64,000 nt of DNA, taken from the NCBI GenBank assembly GCA_947478175.1, contig CANJUQ010000003.1, positions 1 to 64,000 on the forward strand, in the 5' to 3' direction. Origin of the DNA: Thiotrichales bacterium. GTDB taxonomy: Bacteria; Pseudomonadota; Gammaproteobacteria; Francisellales; CACEW01. Shown here one piece after another: positions 1 to 8,893 of the stretch. Made by a program: the position numbers and the translations under genes. The first letter of the stretch is position 1. The number at the start of each line of letters is the position of its first letter. Under the pieces are notes generated by a model. The model had not been told where the DNA came from. It did not search any database and saw only the letters and a list, made by a program, of their open reading frames with translations.

Positions 1-1171
1 CTGCTTTGGTTTTTAGCTTCCAAGCCATTTTCTGAACTGGATCTTCTGTTTCAGGGCAGGGGATATCTTCTGCAAATCGCTCTGTCAGTGACATGTGATG
101 ACGGTCTCGTCTCATCGCAATAAATGGCTCAACACCAGCACTTTCGCAATGCTTTACATTGTGCTCTGAGAAATACCCTGTATCAGCCAAGATGCCCGTG
201 ATACTGCGTAAGTCTTTTGGCAATTTTTTGGCTTGATCAATCATGGGCTCTATTTGGCGTTTGTCGTTGCCAGCTTGTGTGACATCCGCTGCGACGATCA
301 TCATGCTTTCTAAATCGACGGCTGCTTCCGCATTGTAAGCTTGGACAAATCCGCTGCTACTGCCTGAAGATTTCATAATTCTGGATTCTTCATCCGTCAG
401 GTTCACTTGGTCTTTGTCGCGAGGACCTGAGGTCCGTGGTTCAGGATCTTTACCTTTTGGCTTTTTACCTTCTTTGCGCAAAGCCTCTCGCTTAGCCAAT
501 TTCGCTTCATATTCTGCTTGGGCTTCTTTATCCCTTTCCAAAGCGCGTTCTTCAATTCTTGTTTTGGCCAAAGCTAATTCTTTGAGCCGCTCTTCGCGTC
601 TTGCCAGCTCCGCTGGAATATCCATGCCTTCTAATGGTTTGGTATCAGAGGCCTGTGCTTGTTTCATCAAGGCCGCAATTTCTTCACGAAGCTGGGCTTC
701 AATTTTAATCAGATACGCGTAAGACAGCGCCTTATGTTTGCTGGCATTGGCTTTAACTTTGCTGCCATCTAATGAAACATTGCCAAGCTTTAAAAATCCC
801 ATCTCTTTAGCAACCAAGAGAACCTGCACAAAGATATCCGTAATTTCTTTTAAATAATTCTTTCTGAAATTCGCCAGCGTGTTGTGATCAGGGTGGGTAT
901 TCCCAGCAATATATCGAAAAGCAATGGAGTCGTAAGTGGCTTGCTCTATCTTGCGGCTGGAGAAGGTCCCAGTGGCATAGCCGTAAATCAAAAGTGAAAG
1001 CAGCGTGGCTGGATGATAAGCATCAGAACCTCTGCCTGCATAACGACTGGTCAGTATTTTTAAATCTAATTTATCTACGATCTCTACAACAAATCTGGCT
1101 AAGTGCCTCTCAGGCAGCCAGTCGTTCACTGAAGGGGGTAATAAATAGGCAGTCTCTCTGTCTATTGTCAC
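1..1171 (-). mobile_element. IS1182-type transposase (DUF772 N-terminal domain), partial: 3' end lies outside the window
   Basis: Reverse-strand translation from GTG at 1171: MTIDRETAYLLPPSVNDWLPERHLARFVVEIVDKLDLKILTSRYAGRGSDAYHPATLLSLLIYGYATGTFSSRKIEQATYDSIAFRYIAGNTHPDHNTLANFRK...; further in, VSLDGSKVKANASKHKALSYAYLIKIEAQLREEI. Typical IS1182 pattern. Confidence 0.88.
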
Positions 1172-1205
1172 AAACCTTGCCAAATCTTGCTCCGACGATT
1201 TTTAA

Positions 1206-1419
1206 TTCGGGCGAAATTTTAACATCACATTTGTTCACCACAAAGCCAGACAGACTCCTAGATGGTAGCCAACATTTAGAAGAGAAAAAATCTGCGAAAG
1301 ATGCACGTCGAACAAACTACCTAGAATCACAAGGGTTTCGCGTACTGCGATTCTGGAATCACGAAATTTTTAAACAAAAGAAAGACGTCTTAAAAGCTGT
1401 TTTTTTAAACCTTCAATAG
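1206..1419 (+). pseudogene. DUF559 (Vsr-like endonuclease fold) remnant, frameshifted
   Basis: FNITFVHHKARQ (frame of 1218) followed in another frame by LLDGSQHLEEKKSAKDARRTNYLESQGFRVLRFWNHEIFKQKKDVLKAVFLNLQ; together they match the DUF559 pattern DFVCHKA+LVIELDGSQH...R..YLE..G+.VLRFWN.E. Confidence 0.65.
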
Positions 1420-1471
1420 TCGCCACTTTTTTTTCGACCCCCTCTCTGTCCCTACAGGCTAGCGCCTGTCG

Positions 1472-1502
1472 GGTCTGTCTCTCCCGCAAGGGGCGAGACG
1501 AT
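1472..1502. repeat. 31-nt repeat copy A (GGTCTGTCTCTCCCGCAAGGGGCGAGACGAT), hairpin with GCAA loop
   Basis: Identical except one base to 21708..21738; preceded by the shared word CCCTCTCTGTCC. Confidence 0.8.
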
Positions 1503-1604
1503 TCAAGCAGTAAGCAGGGCCTAAAATTTCAAGACAGTTGCTCCACCATCCTCGTGAGTCGTGGCATCCGAACGCTACAAAACCCACACTTTTAATCACA
1601 CCCG

Positions 1605-4600
1605 TCATTCTAGTGTCGCTGTATTTTCTGTTGTATTTGTCGTTGAGAGAAGAAGCGTAGGACTAAATACAAACGATGAACTAGCAGCGGCATAGCTTTC
1701 AATGATTACAGGTGTATTAGCAGCAAGCAGAGATTCTAAGTAAGGCATCCGTAAGTCATCTGTCCGATGTTCTCGTGCCCAATTAAGAATAATCCCATGC
1801 ATTCTTAAATCTAAGCCATTCGAAATAAATTCATTAGAGGTTTCGGGCGCTATTTCAAGTGAATGCCATATCAACCATTTAGCGATTTGATCGCTATTTT
1901 TTTGTGAGGCCAACTGAAGGATTGTTAAGCAGCTTTCTGAATCAAAGGCATAGATTAATCTTGCCATTTGTGGCTGCGTGCCCCATACAAAGAAAAGATG
2001 CATCATTTCTTCAGCCAATTCAGAGTGATTATTTTTAATCGCCCAGATAAGCAAATTATTGTCTTCATCATTGAGTTGATGAATGGTTTGGATGAGGGCT
2101 ATTTTTTGTTCGGGTTTTTTTGATTGAATTAATAAAGCAGTCAAATAGGATTCTATTCTTGGATTGTCTCCAACAGCCACAGACAGTTTGATCAGTAAAT
2201 TTTCTAGCTGAGAAGCTTCTTCTTTAGAGCCCTCTCCAGAATCTTCGCCAGCACCACCTCCAGCCCCAGCGTGTATTGGTGTTGAAAAAGGCGATTGCGT
2301 AATTCTGCTTTTTGAATCTTTGTATTCTTGATGAAGCGTCATCAAAGAACCCCAATGGGTGTGCTCATCACTGGGCAAGACAGATTGGTAATGTTCAAAA
2401 AATTGATGGAGCTCTTCTCGTCCATTTAAGAATTCTTTTGCGAGTAAAAGTGTTCTCTTGCGATGGACCGTTAAGCTATCTGTTTTTTTATCGCCGATTT
2501 CTAAAGGCGTCTGATGGCAAAAGGCATTTCTGAAATCTACCAAAATTGAAATGAGTTTCTCGCTGGTATGAGGCAGGCAGTCTGGGCCTGAATCGGAGTA
2601 TGGGTCTAGCTTAGCCTCGTGGTAGCTTGTGATCTTACCATGCAGTTCATGCAACAACATGGCCAGATCTCCCAGAACCCCTTGGATAATCTGGCTATAG
2701 GTATTAATTTCTCTATTTTCTGTGGCGTTTAAATAACACTCAAAAAAATAATTAAGAAAAATCATGCGTCGACCCAGAAAATGAGGAAGCTCAGTCAAAT
2801 TTATGGGCGATTGAGACAGACACAGCGAATCAAAATAACGAGTGCAAGCGGCACTATTTTCTTTCTTATCGTCTGGGCTGCTTTGGGGATTTAGAAAATA
2901 AGCTAAAGCACTGGACTGCGCGCGTTCAATAGCAAGCACTTGATGTGCGACAGCATGGCGTTCTGGGTCAGTAGTTTTATGACTAGAAGAATTCTCATGA
3001 TCAAGAAAGTATTGACTTAAATTCAAATAAAAAGCCGCAATGTCAGAAATAGTTTGGGCATCATTGCGTGCGGCGAGAGGCGTGCTATTCAAGTTGGAAT
3101 AAAGATTTAGGGAGAGAATATCCTGAATGATGATGGGTTTCCCGATTTCTTCTACTCCCAGGCCGATAAAGAATGGTCGTGCACTAGAGCTATCAGAGAA
3201 TCTGGCTGCAGCTGTTACGGGTGAAGAATGAGTGGGTATTTCAGAGTCAGAGTCACTGATGACTTCATGATGAGGCAAAGCCAATGCTGGGGTTGGGACA
3301 AAAGCGGCTGTCAATTCTGGCTGAAGTCTGGGGGTGGCAGCAGGTGATTTTTTAGAAGAAGGCAGAGTCTTGGGTTTAACAGCGTTGCGGGCGTGGGAAG
3401 AAGCAGCTGTAGCCGATGAAGGTTTGCTTTTTTGAGATATGGGTGGGATTGATTGAATGTAAGCTTTAATTTTAGGGTTAAGTTTTTCAAGATCTTCTTC
3501 GAGTTGAATGAGTTTATCTCGAGCGGAAATAATATTTTTTTTGAGGAAATCCCCTGCAGAGATTTCTAGAGTGTTTTTTTCACGTTTTAGGTCATTCAAA
3601 ATTCTTTGTAATTTTTGTGGGAAGTTAGCGCCTTTTGCAGCAGGGGTTTTGAAAGAGACTATCTGAGCATGGGTTGTCTCAGTTGAGTTTATTAATTCTT
3701 TAAATTCTTCTAAGAGCCTTGTTTTATCTGCTTGCATCGCTAGAGCTACTGAATCATACACAGGAAGTACAGGAGCAGATGCTGCTATGGGGCGCACCTG
3801 ACTTTTTGGAGCCTCCAGCGTTTTTTGAAGTGCCAGTTGTCGTTCTTGTTCTTGTTTTTGGCGCGCCAATTTACGTGCTTGCTTTAGTCTATTTTTCTCT
3901 GTTTTACGTAGCTCTTGTTCTGTTGGTGCTGTTGCTGTTTTTTTAAGGCTTTCATGTTTTTCTGATTTAGGAGCCAATGGAGGGGATATACTATTAAGTA
4001 AATCGGGATTTTTAATTACATACTCGTTCAGTGTCGCTACCATATAATCCATAAAAACAACATCATCATCTTTTCCGTTAACAGTGATCTTCATTAGATC
4101 GCGCAGGAAGCTAAGTTTTTTCTCACTATCCTTTACGTTTTTAAAGAATAAATTTTCTCCTAGTAATTTAAAAGCATGAAGAATCAAGTTTCCTGAGGCT
4201 TTTAAATCGCGAAAGTTGACTGATGCTTGAATGACTAACCAGGCGAATTTAATCTTATCCAGTGAACAGGCTAAAGAAAAAGAAGTCGCTCCATTTTGGT
4301 TGACTTGATGAATAAATTTTGCTGCTGCTTTTTGATTTTTACCTCGATGAGAAAGTTCAATGAGCCGTTCACAGAGTGCGAAATCTTTTTTTACAACTGC
4401 AGACATTAAACTAGTCAAGTGATATTGATTTTTATGGGCATGCTGAACAAAAGCAGCTGTGGCTTTTGGATCTCTTCCAGCGAGAGATAGATCTAATAAT
4501 TGATTGGCGAATGCCATGTCGTTATTTTCAATCGCCACAATTAGGGGAGAGGTACCTGATTTAGCAGCACTCTGATGAATAAAGTCGGCTGTAGCTTTCT

Positions 4601-6317
4601 GGCCTGTTACCAAGATGGATTGGTCAATCAGTAGTTTAATGAGTTCAATATCATTCAGTTCGCAGGCGTTGGAAAGGGAAGAGACTCCCTTTTCGTTGAC
4701 TTGATGAATAAATTTTGCCGTTGCACCCCTGTCTTCACCTTGAGCAGAAAGATGGATGAGTCGTCGGGAGAGCACTGAATCGGCATATATTAAACCTGTG
4801 CTGAGATTTTCATTAATTTGCTGAACAAAAGCAGCCGTGGCTTTTGGGTCTCCCCCAGCAACAGATAAATCTAATAATTGATTCGCTAATGCGTCATGTT
4901 TGATTGAAGCAGCCCAAAAGAACGCATTATCTTGTACTGTATTAGCCTGATGGATAAAAGTTGCTGTGGCTTTGGGATCCCCACCTGCTATAGATAAACA
5001 GATGATTTGATGAGCCAGTTTAATGTCGTTATTTGCAATCGCTAAAATCAGAGGAGAAGTATCTGAGGTAACACTCTGATGAATAAAATCTGCGGTGGCT
5101 TTGGGGTCTCCTAAAAGGGCGGATTGATCAATCAGTAATTTAATCAGTTCGATATGATCCAGTTCGCAGGCATTGGAAAGACAGGAGGCATTCTCGTCGT
5201 CGTCTTTATGAATAAATCTTGCCGTTGCAAAACAGTCCCTACCTTCATGAGAAAGCTGAATGAGTCGTTGAGAGAGCTCTAGATTTTTTCGAAAAATGGC
5301 AAATACTAAACTTGAGTTCCCGCTTTGATTGATTTGATGAACAAAATTAGCGGTGGCTTTTCGGTCTCCTCCAGCGATAGATAGATCTAATAAGTGATTG
5401 GCTAGGACGTAATTCTCAACTGAAATAGCCCAGAGGAGAGCGCTTTCTTGTGTATTATTAGCCTGATGGATAAAAGTTGCCGTGGCTTTGGGATCCTCGC
5501 CTGCTATAGATAAACAGATGATTTGATGAGCTAGTTCAATGTCCTCATGTGCAAGCGCTAAAATCAGAGGAGAGGTACCTGAGGTAACACTCTGATGAAT
5601 AAAATCTGCGGTGGCTTTTGGGTCTTCTAAAAGCGTGGATTGATCAATCAGTAATTTAATCAGTTCGATATGATCCAGTTCGCAGGCATTGGAAAGACAG
5701 GAGGCATTCTCGTCGTCGTTTTGATGAATAAATCTTGCCGTTGCAAAACGGTCCCCACCTTCACGAGAAAGCTGAATGAGTCGTTGAGAGAGCTCTAGAT
5801 TTTTTCGAAAAATGGCAAATACTAAACTTGAGTTCCCGCTTTGATTGATTTGATGAACAAAATCAGCGGTGGCTTTTCGGTCTCCTCCAGCGATAGATAG
5901 ATCTAATAAGTGATTGGCTAGGACGTAATTATCAACTGAAATAGCCCAGAGGAGAGCGCTTTCTTGTGTATTAATCTGATGGATAAAAGTGGCCGTGGCG
6001 ATTGGATCACCGCCAGCTTTAGATGATTGGATTAATTGTTTAGCAAATTCTAACGTTTCGTTTTGTAATGCCAGGATCAAAAGAGGAGTGGTCTGGCTGG
6101 CTTGATGAATGAAATCTGCCGTGGCTTTTGGATCGCCTAAGGTGATAGATCTTGCAATGAGTCTTTTGACTATGTTCCAGTCTTTTTTTACTGAACAAGC
6201 CCGGCTGAGTAAATTGTTTTTTGTTGTTTTATCTACTTGATACAAGGAGCTAGGGTCTAGCTCTTCAATTTTAGGTTTGGTTTTTAAAGCAAGAGAAAAA
6301 TAGCCTGACCCTGACAT
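1605..6317 (-). CDS. Large repeat protein (1570 aa) with ~15 ankyrin-like 43-aa 'ATAxFIHQ' repeats, coiled-coil/low-complexity middle, HEPN-like motif and further degenerate repeats at the C-terminus
   Basis: Periodic GDPKATADFIHQ...SPLILAI.NNDIELAHQLI.LS motifs every 43 aa in the provided ORF. Confidence 0.85.
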   Translation of the reverse strand: MSGSGYFSLALKTKPKIEELDPSSLYQVDKTTKNNLLSRACSVKKDWNIVKRLIARSITLGDPKATADFIHQASQTTPLLILALQNETLEFAKQLIQSSKAGGDPIATATFIHQINTQESALLWAISVDNYVLANHLLDLSIAGGDRKATADFVHQINQSGNSSLVFAIFRKNLELSQRLIQLSREGGDRFATARFIHQNDDENASCLSNACELDHIELIKLLIDQSTLLEDPKATADFIHQSVTSGTSPLILALAHEDIELAHQIICLSIAGEDPKATATFIHQANNTQESALLWAISVENYVLANHLLDLSIAGGDRKATANFVHQINQSGNSSLVFAIFRKNLELSQRLIQLSHEGRDCFATARFIHKDDDENASCLSNACELDHIELIKLLIDQSALLGDPKATADFIHQSVTSDTSPLILAIANNDIKLAHQIICLSIAGGDPKATATFIHQANTVQDNAFFWAASIKHDALANQLLDLSVAGGDPKATAAFVQQINENLSTGLIYADSVLSRRLIHLSAQGEDRGATAKFIHQVNEKGVSSLSNACELNDIELIKLLIDQSILVTGQKATADFIHQSAAKSGTSPLIVAIENNDMAFANQLLDLSLAGRDPKATAAFVQHAHKNQYHLTSLMSAVVKKDFALCERLIELSHRGKNQKAAAKFIHQVNQNGATSFSLACSLDKIKFAWLVIQASVNFRDLKASGNLILHAFKLLGENLFFKNVKDSEKKLSFLRDLMKITVNGKDDDVVFMDYMVATLNEYVIKNPDLLNSISPPLAPKSEKHESLKKTATAPTEQELRKTEKNRLKQARKLARQKQEQERQLALQKTLEAPKSQVRPIAASAPVLPVYDSVALAMQADKTRLLEEFKELINSTETTHAQIVSFKTPAAKGANFPQKLQRILNDLKREKNTLEISAGDFLKKNIISARDKLIQLEEDLEKLNPKIKAYIQSIPPISQKSKPSSATAASSHARNAVKPKTLPSSKKSPAATPRLQPELTAAFVPTPALALPHHEVISDSDSEIPTHSSPVTAAARFSDSSSARPFFIGLGVEEIGKPIIIQDILSLNLYSNLNSTPLAARNDAQTISDIAAFYLNLSQYFLDHENSSSHKTTDPERHAVAHQVLAIERAQSSALAYFLNPQSSPDDKKENSAACTRYFDSLCLSQSPINLTELPHFLGRRMIFLNYFFECYLNATENREINTYSQIIQGVLGDLAMLLHELHGKITSYHEAKLDPYSDSGPDCLPHTSEKLISILVDFRNAFCHQTPLEIGDKKTDSLTVHRKRTLLLAKEFLNGREELHQFFEHYQSVLPSDEHTHWGSLMTLHQEYKDSKSRITQSPFSTPIHAGAGGGAGEDSGEGSKEEASQLENLLIKLSVAVGDNPRIESYLTALLIQSKKPEQKIALIQTIHQLNDEDNNLLIWAIKNNHSELAEEMMHLFFVWGTQPQMARLIYAFDSESCLTILQLASQKNSDQIAKWLIWHSLEIAPETSNEFISNGLDLRMHGIILNWAREHRTDDLRMPYLESLLAANTPVIIESYAAASSSFVFSPTLLLSTTNTTENTATLE
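4950..5981. repeat. Tandem duplication with 516-bp period inside the repeat protein gene
   Basis: ACTAAACTTGAGTTCCCGCTTTGATTGATTTGATGAACAAAAT at 5305 recurs at 5821 (offset 516 = 172 codons = 4 x 43 aa); flanks are also near-identical. Confidence 0.8.
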
Positions 6318-6399
6318 TTGAACTCCATTTTTTTATTTAATTATTTTTTTTGGAATTTAATGTTTTTTTTTGCTGTAAACCAGCAGAGGTGCAGTTAAT

Positions 6400-7557
6400 T
6401 TAATTTTTAATATTGTACCGTTCATATTTATATAAAAAACTTGCGATGAGTGGGTCAACGATTTGATATTTATCCTGCTCTCTAAAAATAAGATCTTCTT
6501 CTTCTAAAGCTCTTAAAGCATTGACAATAGCCGCGCTTGTCAGATCCACTTTACTTTGAGCTATTTTTCCCGTGATGGGGATTTCGTTATTTTCAGAAAC
6601 CAGCGTTAAGACTTTGAGCGCTCCAGAATTCAAATGTTTTAATTGCCCTCGAATGACATCTGATTTTTTTTCTAATAGTTCATTCCAAGATTTTTCAACT
6701 TGTTCAGGCGTTATTTTATTGTCCTCATAATCTTTCCAAATTTGAAAACAAAGATTGTAAACACGTTTTGGATGTAGCTTAGTTAACAAAAATATCTGAT
6801 TGAGTGTTTCTGTAGAGAGCTCGCCGTTTTTAGTTTCTTTTGCAATTTTATTAATATAACGGGCATACAGCTCTTGCCCAATTCTCCCCAGGCTTAGACG
6901 TTCGCATAATTCATAAAGTGGCATAGATCGATCATCAAACATATGACTTAAAAGACGTCGATTACTGCCAGAGAAAATAAAAACAATGTACTTGCTATGT
7001 TGTGCGAATTCTCTAATAGCGCCTTGTAATGCAAATCCATTTTCAATTTGATTGATCTCTTGGATTTCATCCAAAAATAAAACAGCTTTTTGATTAAAGT
7101 CTGACAATAAACTTTCTAAAAAATTCAAAGCGACCAGAATATTTTCGGGTATGTCTTCATCGTCTTCAGGAATAATTTCTACGCCAACGATCCCTTTAAT
7201 TCCGAAGCTCCATTTTTTCTTGGCTTTTGAAAAATAGGTAGAGAGTTTTGAAAGTGTTGCCCCAGCTTCTGCTTCGTTGCCAATTAAAATATTGGTGACG
7301 GAGCGAATGGTATCCATAATTTTTAGTTCAACGGATCGGGGCGTCTGAGAGATGAAAAAATTGGTTTCTCCATAGGGGATATTTAAATCTTCCAAGACGC
7401 GTTTTACCAAACTTGTTTTTCCATAACGTCTTGAGCCAAAAATTAAAGTATGGTGGCCCTTTGTGATGTTATATCTAAGGTCTTTGATTTCTTTTTCTCT
7501 GCCAAGGAAAGCATTTCCTTTGGCGATACCCTGTGGAAAATGGTCTTCTTCGTTCAT
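6400..7557 (-). CDS. AAA family ATPase (archaeal-type ATPase, PF01637-like)
   Basis: FLGREKEI, Walker A GSRRYGKTS, Walker B AVLFLDEIQEI, GSNRR sensor-like segment. Confidence 0.8.
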   Translation of the reverse strand: MNEEDHFPQGIAKGNAFLGREKEIKDLRYNITKGHHTLIFGSRRYGKTSLVKRVLEDLNIPYGETNFFISQTPRSVELKIMDTIRSVTNILIGNEAEAGATLSKLSTYFSKAKKKWSFGIKGIVGVEIIPEDDEDIPENILVALNFLESLLSDFNQKAVLFLDEIQEINQIENGFALQGAIREFAQHSKYIVFIFSGSNRRLLSHMFDDRSMPLYELCERLSLGRIGQELYARYINKIAKETKNGELSTETLNQIFLLTKLHPKRVYNLCFQIWKDYEDNKITPEQVEKSWNELLEKKSDVIRGQLKHLNSGALKVLTLVSENNEIPITGKIAQSKVDLTSAAIVNALRALEEEDLIFREQDKYQIVDPLIASFLYKYERYNIKN

Positions 7558-7666
7558 AAATTGAACCTGGTTTTTTATTGTTTATTTAGATTGAAATTTA
7601 CTTTGTTTTTGCTAAGTAAGCAAATGCTAAGTAAGTAAAATTTAACTAAATAATGTATTGAAATTA

Positions 7667-8149
7667 TTATTTTATTATTTTTTGGCGCTTTTTTTTAAAA
7701 AATTTTTTTAATAAATTTTCACAATCAGCCTGTAAAATTCCCCCTAAATAATTCACCTGATGATTATGATAAGGCTTATTAAATAGTTGATCCTGAGAGT
7801 GAACCGCACCTGTTTTTGGGTCAAAAGCCCCAAAGTAACAATGATGAATTCTGGCATGAACCATCGCACCCACGCACATCATGCAAGGCTCTAGGGTCAC
7901 ATAGAGATCGCAATCTAATAATCGATAATTTTGAAGTTGATTTGCGGCTTTTTTTAGAACTTCGATTTCAGCATGAGAGCAAGGATTTAAAGAATTAATC
8001 GGAAGATTATGAGCCGCTGCGATGATTTTATCTTGATAGACAATGACAGCGCCTACCGGAACTTCGCCCAATTTTTCTGCGAGTTGGGCTTGTTCGATGG
8101 CGAGGCGCATAAAGTTTTCATGTTTTAAGTTATTAAGGCCCAATGTCAT
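7667..8149 (-). CDS. tadA: tRNA-specific adenosine deaminase; start set to MTLGLNN, 45 codons inside the listed ORF
   Basis: HAEIEVLKKA and TLEPCMMCVGAMVHARI zinc-binding deaminase motifs. Confidence 0.92.
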   Translation of the reverse strand: MTLGLNNLKHENFMRLAIEQAQLAEKLGEVPVGAVIVYQDKIIAAAHNLPINSLNPCSHAEIEVLKKAANQLQNYRLLDCDLYVTLEPCMMCVGAMVHARIHHCYFGAFDPKTGAVHSQDQLFNKPYHNHQVNYLGGILQADCENLLKKFFKKKRQKIIK

Positions 8150-8837
8150 AGTTAATACCAATAAAGACGGCCGTGGATTCGAGCATTCTTTGATCAAAAT
8201 TAACATAAGATTGATCAAAACTATCTCCCATAAGGCGCTCACCTGAGAGATAAACAGATAAAGAAGGCGTGGCGTTAAAGCCAATATTTAATCCAACGAG
8301 TGGATCAGCTTTATGTCGGGTTGCAGCAGCAGCCGTTGTGCTATTAACGGTTAGGTCACCTGAACTATTGCCGACATTAAAGGCAACGCCGAATTGAGGC
8401 ATGATGAAAAATTGCTGTGTGATATTCCATTGCAAATCCATGAGAATATTCAGAGTTTCTTGATCGAAGCCCATATTGCCTGTTGTAGTATTGGCGCCAT
8501 TGAAATCAAAGTTGCCCCAATAAGTCGCCCCTAATTCTATTCCCGCCCCAAACGTATTGTCTTCGTCAAGGCCCCAGAGGTTTCCGATATGAAGATTTCC
8601 GGCAAAACGGTTTTTATCCGTCGTGAAATCATAAGTTTCTGGAGCAACTGTTCGTGATTGCGTTCCTGTTGTTAAGTCTAATTTGTTGATACCGCCCATG
8701 GCGCCAAAATACACCCCGAAGATGGGGTCTTGTGTGTCATCAGAATTGGCAGAAGCAGTCAATGGAATGAGAGAGAGAGAAGTCAGGCTGGTTAGACTAG
8801 TTAGGCAAGCCAGGGTAATTAAAGAACGCTTTAGCAT
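8133..8837 (-). CDS. Outer-membrane beta-barrel family protein with signal peptide
   Basis: N-terminal hydrophobic signal ending ASANSDD; alternating beta-strand pattern; aromatic-rich C-terminus FIGINYDIGP. Confidence 0.65.
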   Translation of the reverse strand: MLKRSLITLACLTSLTSLTSLSLIPLTASANSDDTQDPIFGVYFGAMGGINKLDLTTGTQSRTVAPETYDFTTDKNRFAGNLHIGNLWGLDEDNTFGAGIELGATYWGNFDFNGANTTTGNMGFDQETLNILMDLQWNITQQFFIMPQFGVAFNVGNSSGDLTVNSTTAAAATRHKADPLVGLNIGFNATPSLSVYLSGERLMGDSFDQSYVNFDQRMLESTAVFIGINYDIGP

Positions 8838-8893
8838 GGTCGGGCTCCTAAGAAGGGTTTAAAAAAATAGGAAAAAATAAGAAGGGCGCGAGT

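Noticed and set aside
414-722. 102-aa plus-strand ORF
   Set aside because: Antisense to the IS1182 transposase, which reads through cleanly on the minus strand.
994-1200. N-terminal part of the 141-aa ORF
   Set aside because: Antisense to the transposase start; only the C-terminal part resembles DUF559.
3719-3946. 75-aa hydrophobic plus-strand ORF
   Set aside because: Antisense to the Ala/Gln/Lys-rich coiled-coil part of the repeat protein; composition artefact.
8150-8284. Extended N-terminus of tadA
   Set aside because: Lies inside the outer-membrane protein gene; the deaminase begins at MTLGLNN.
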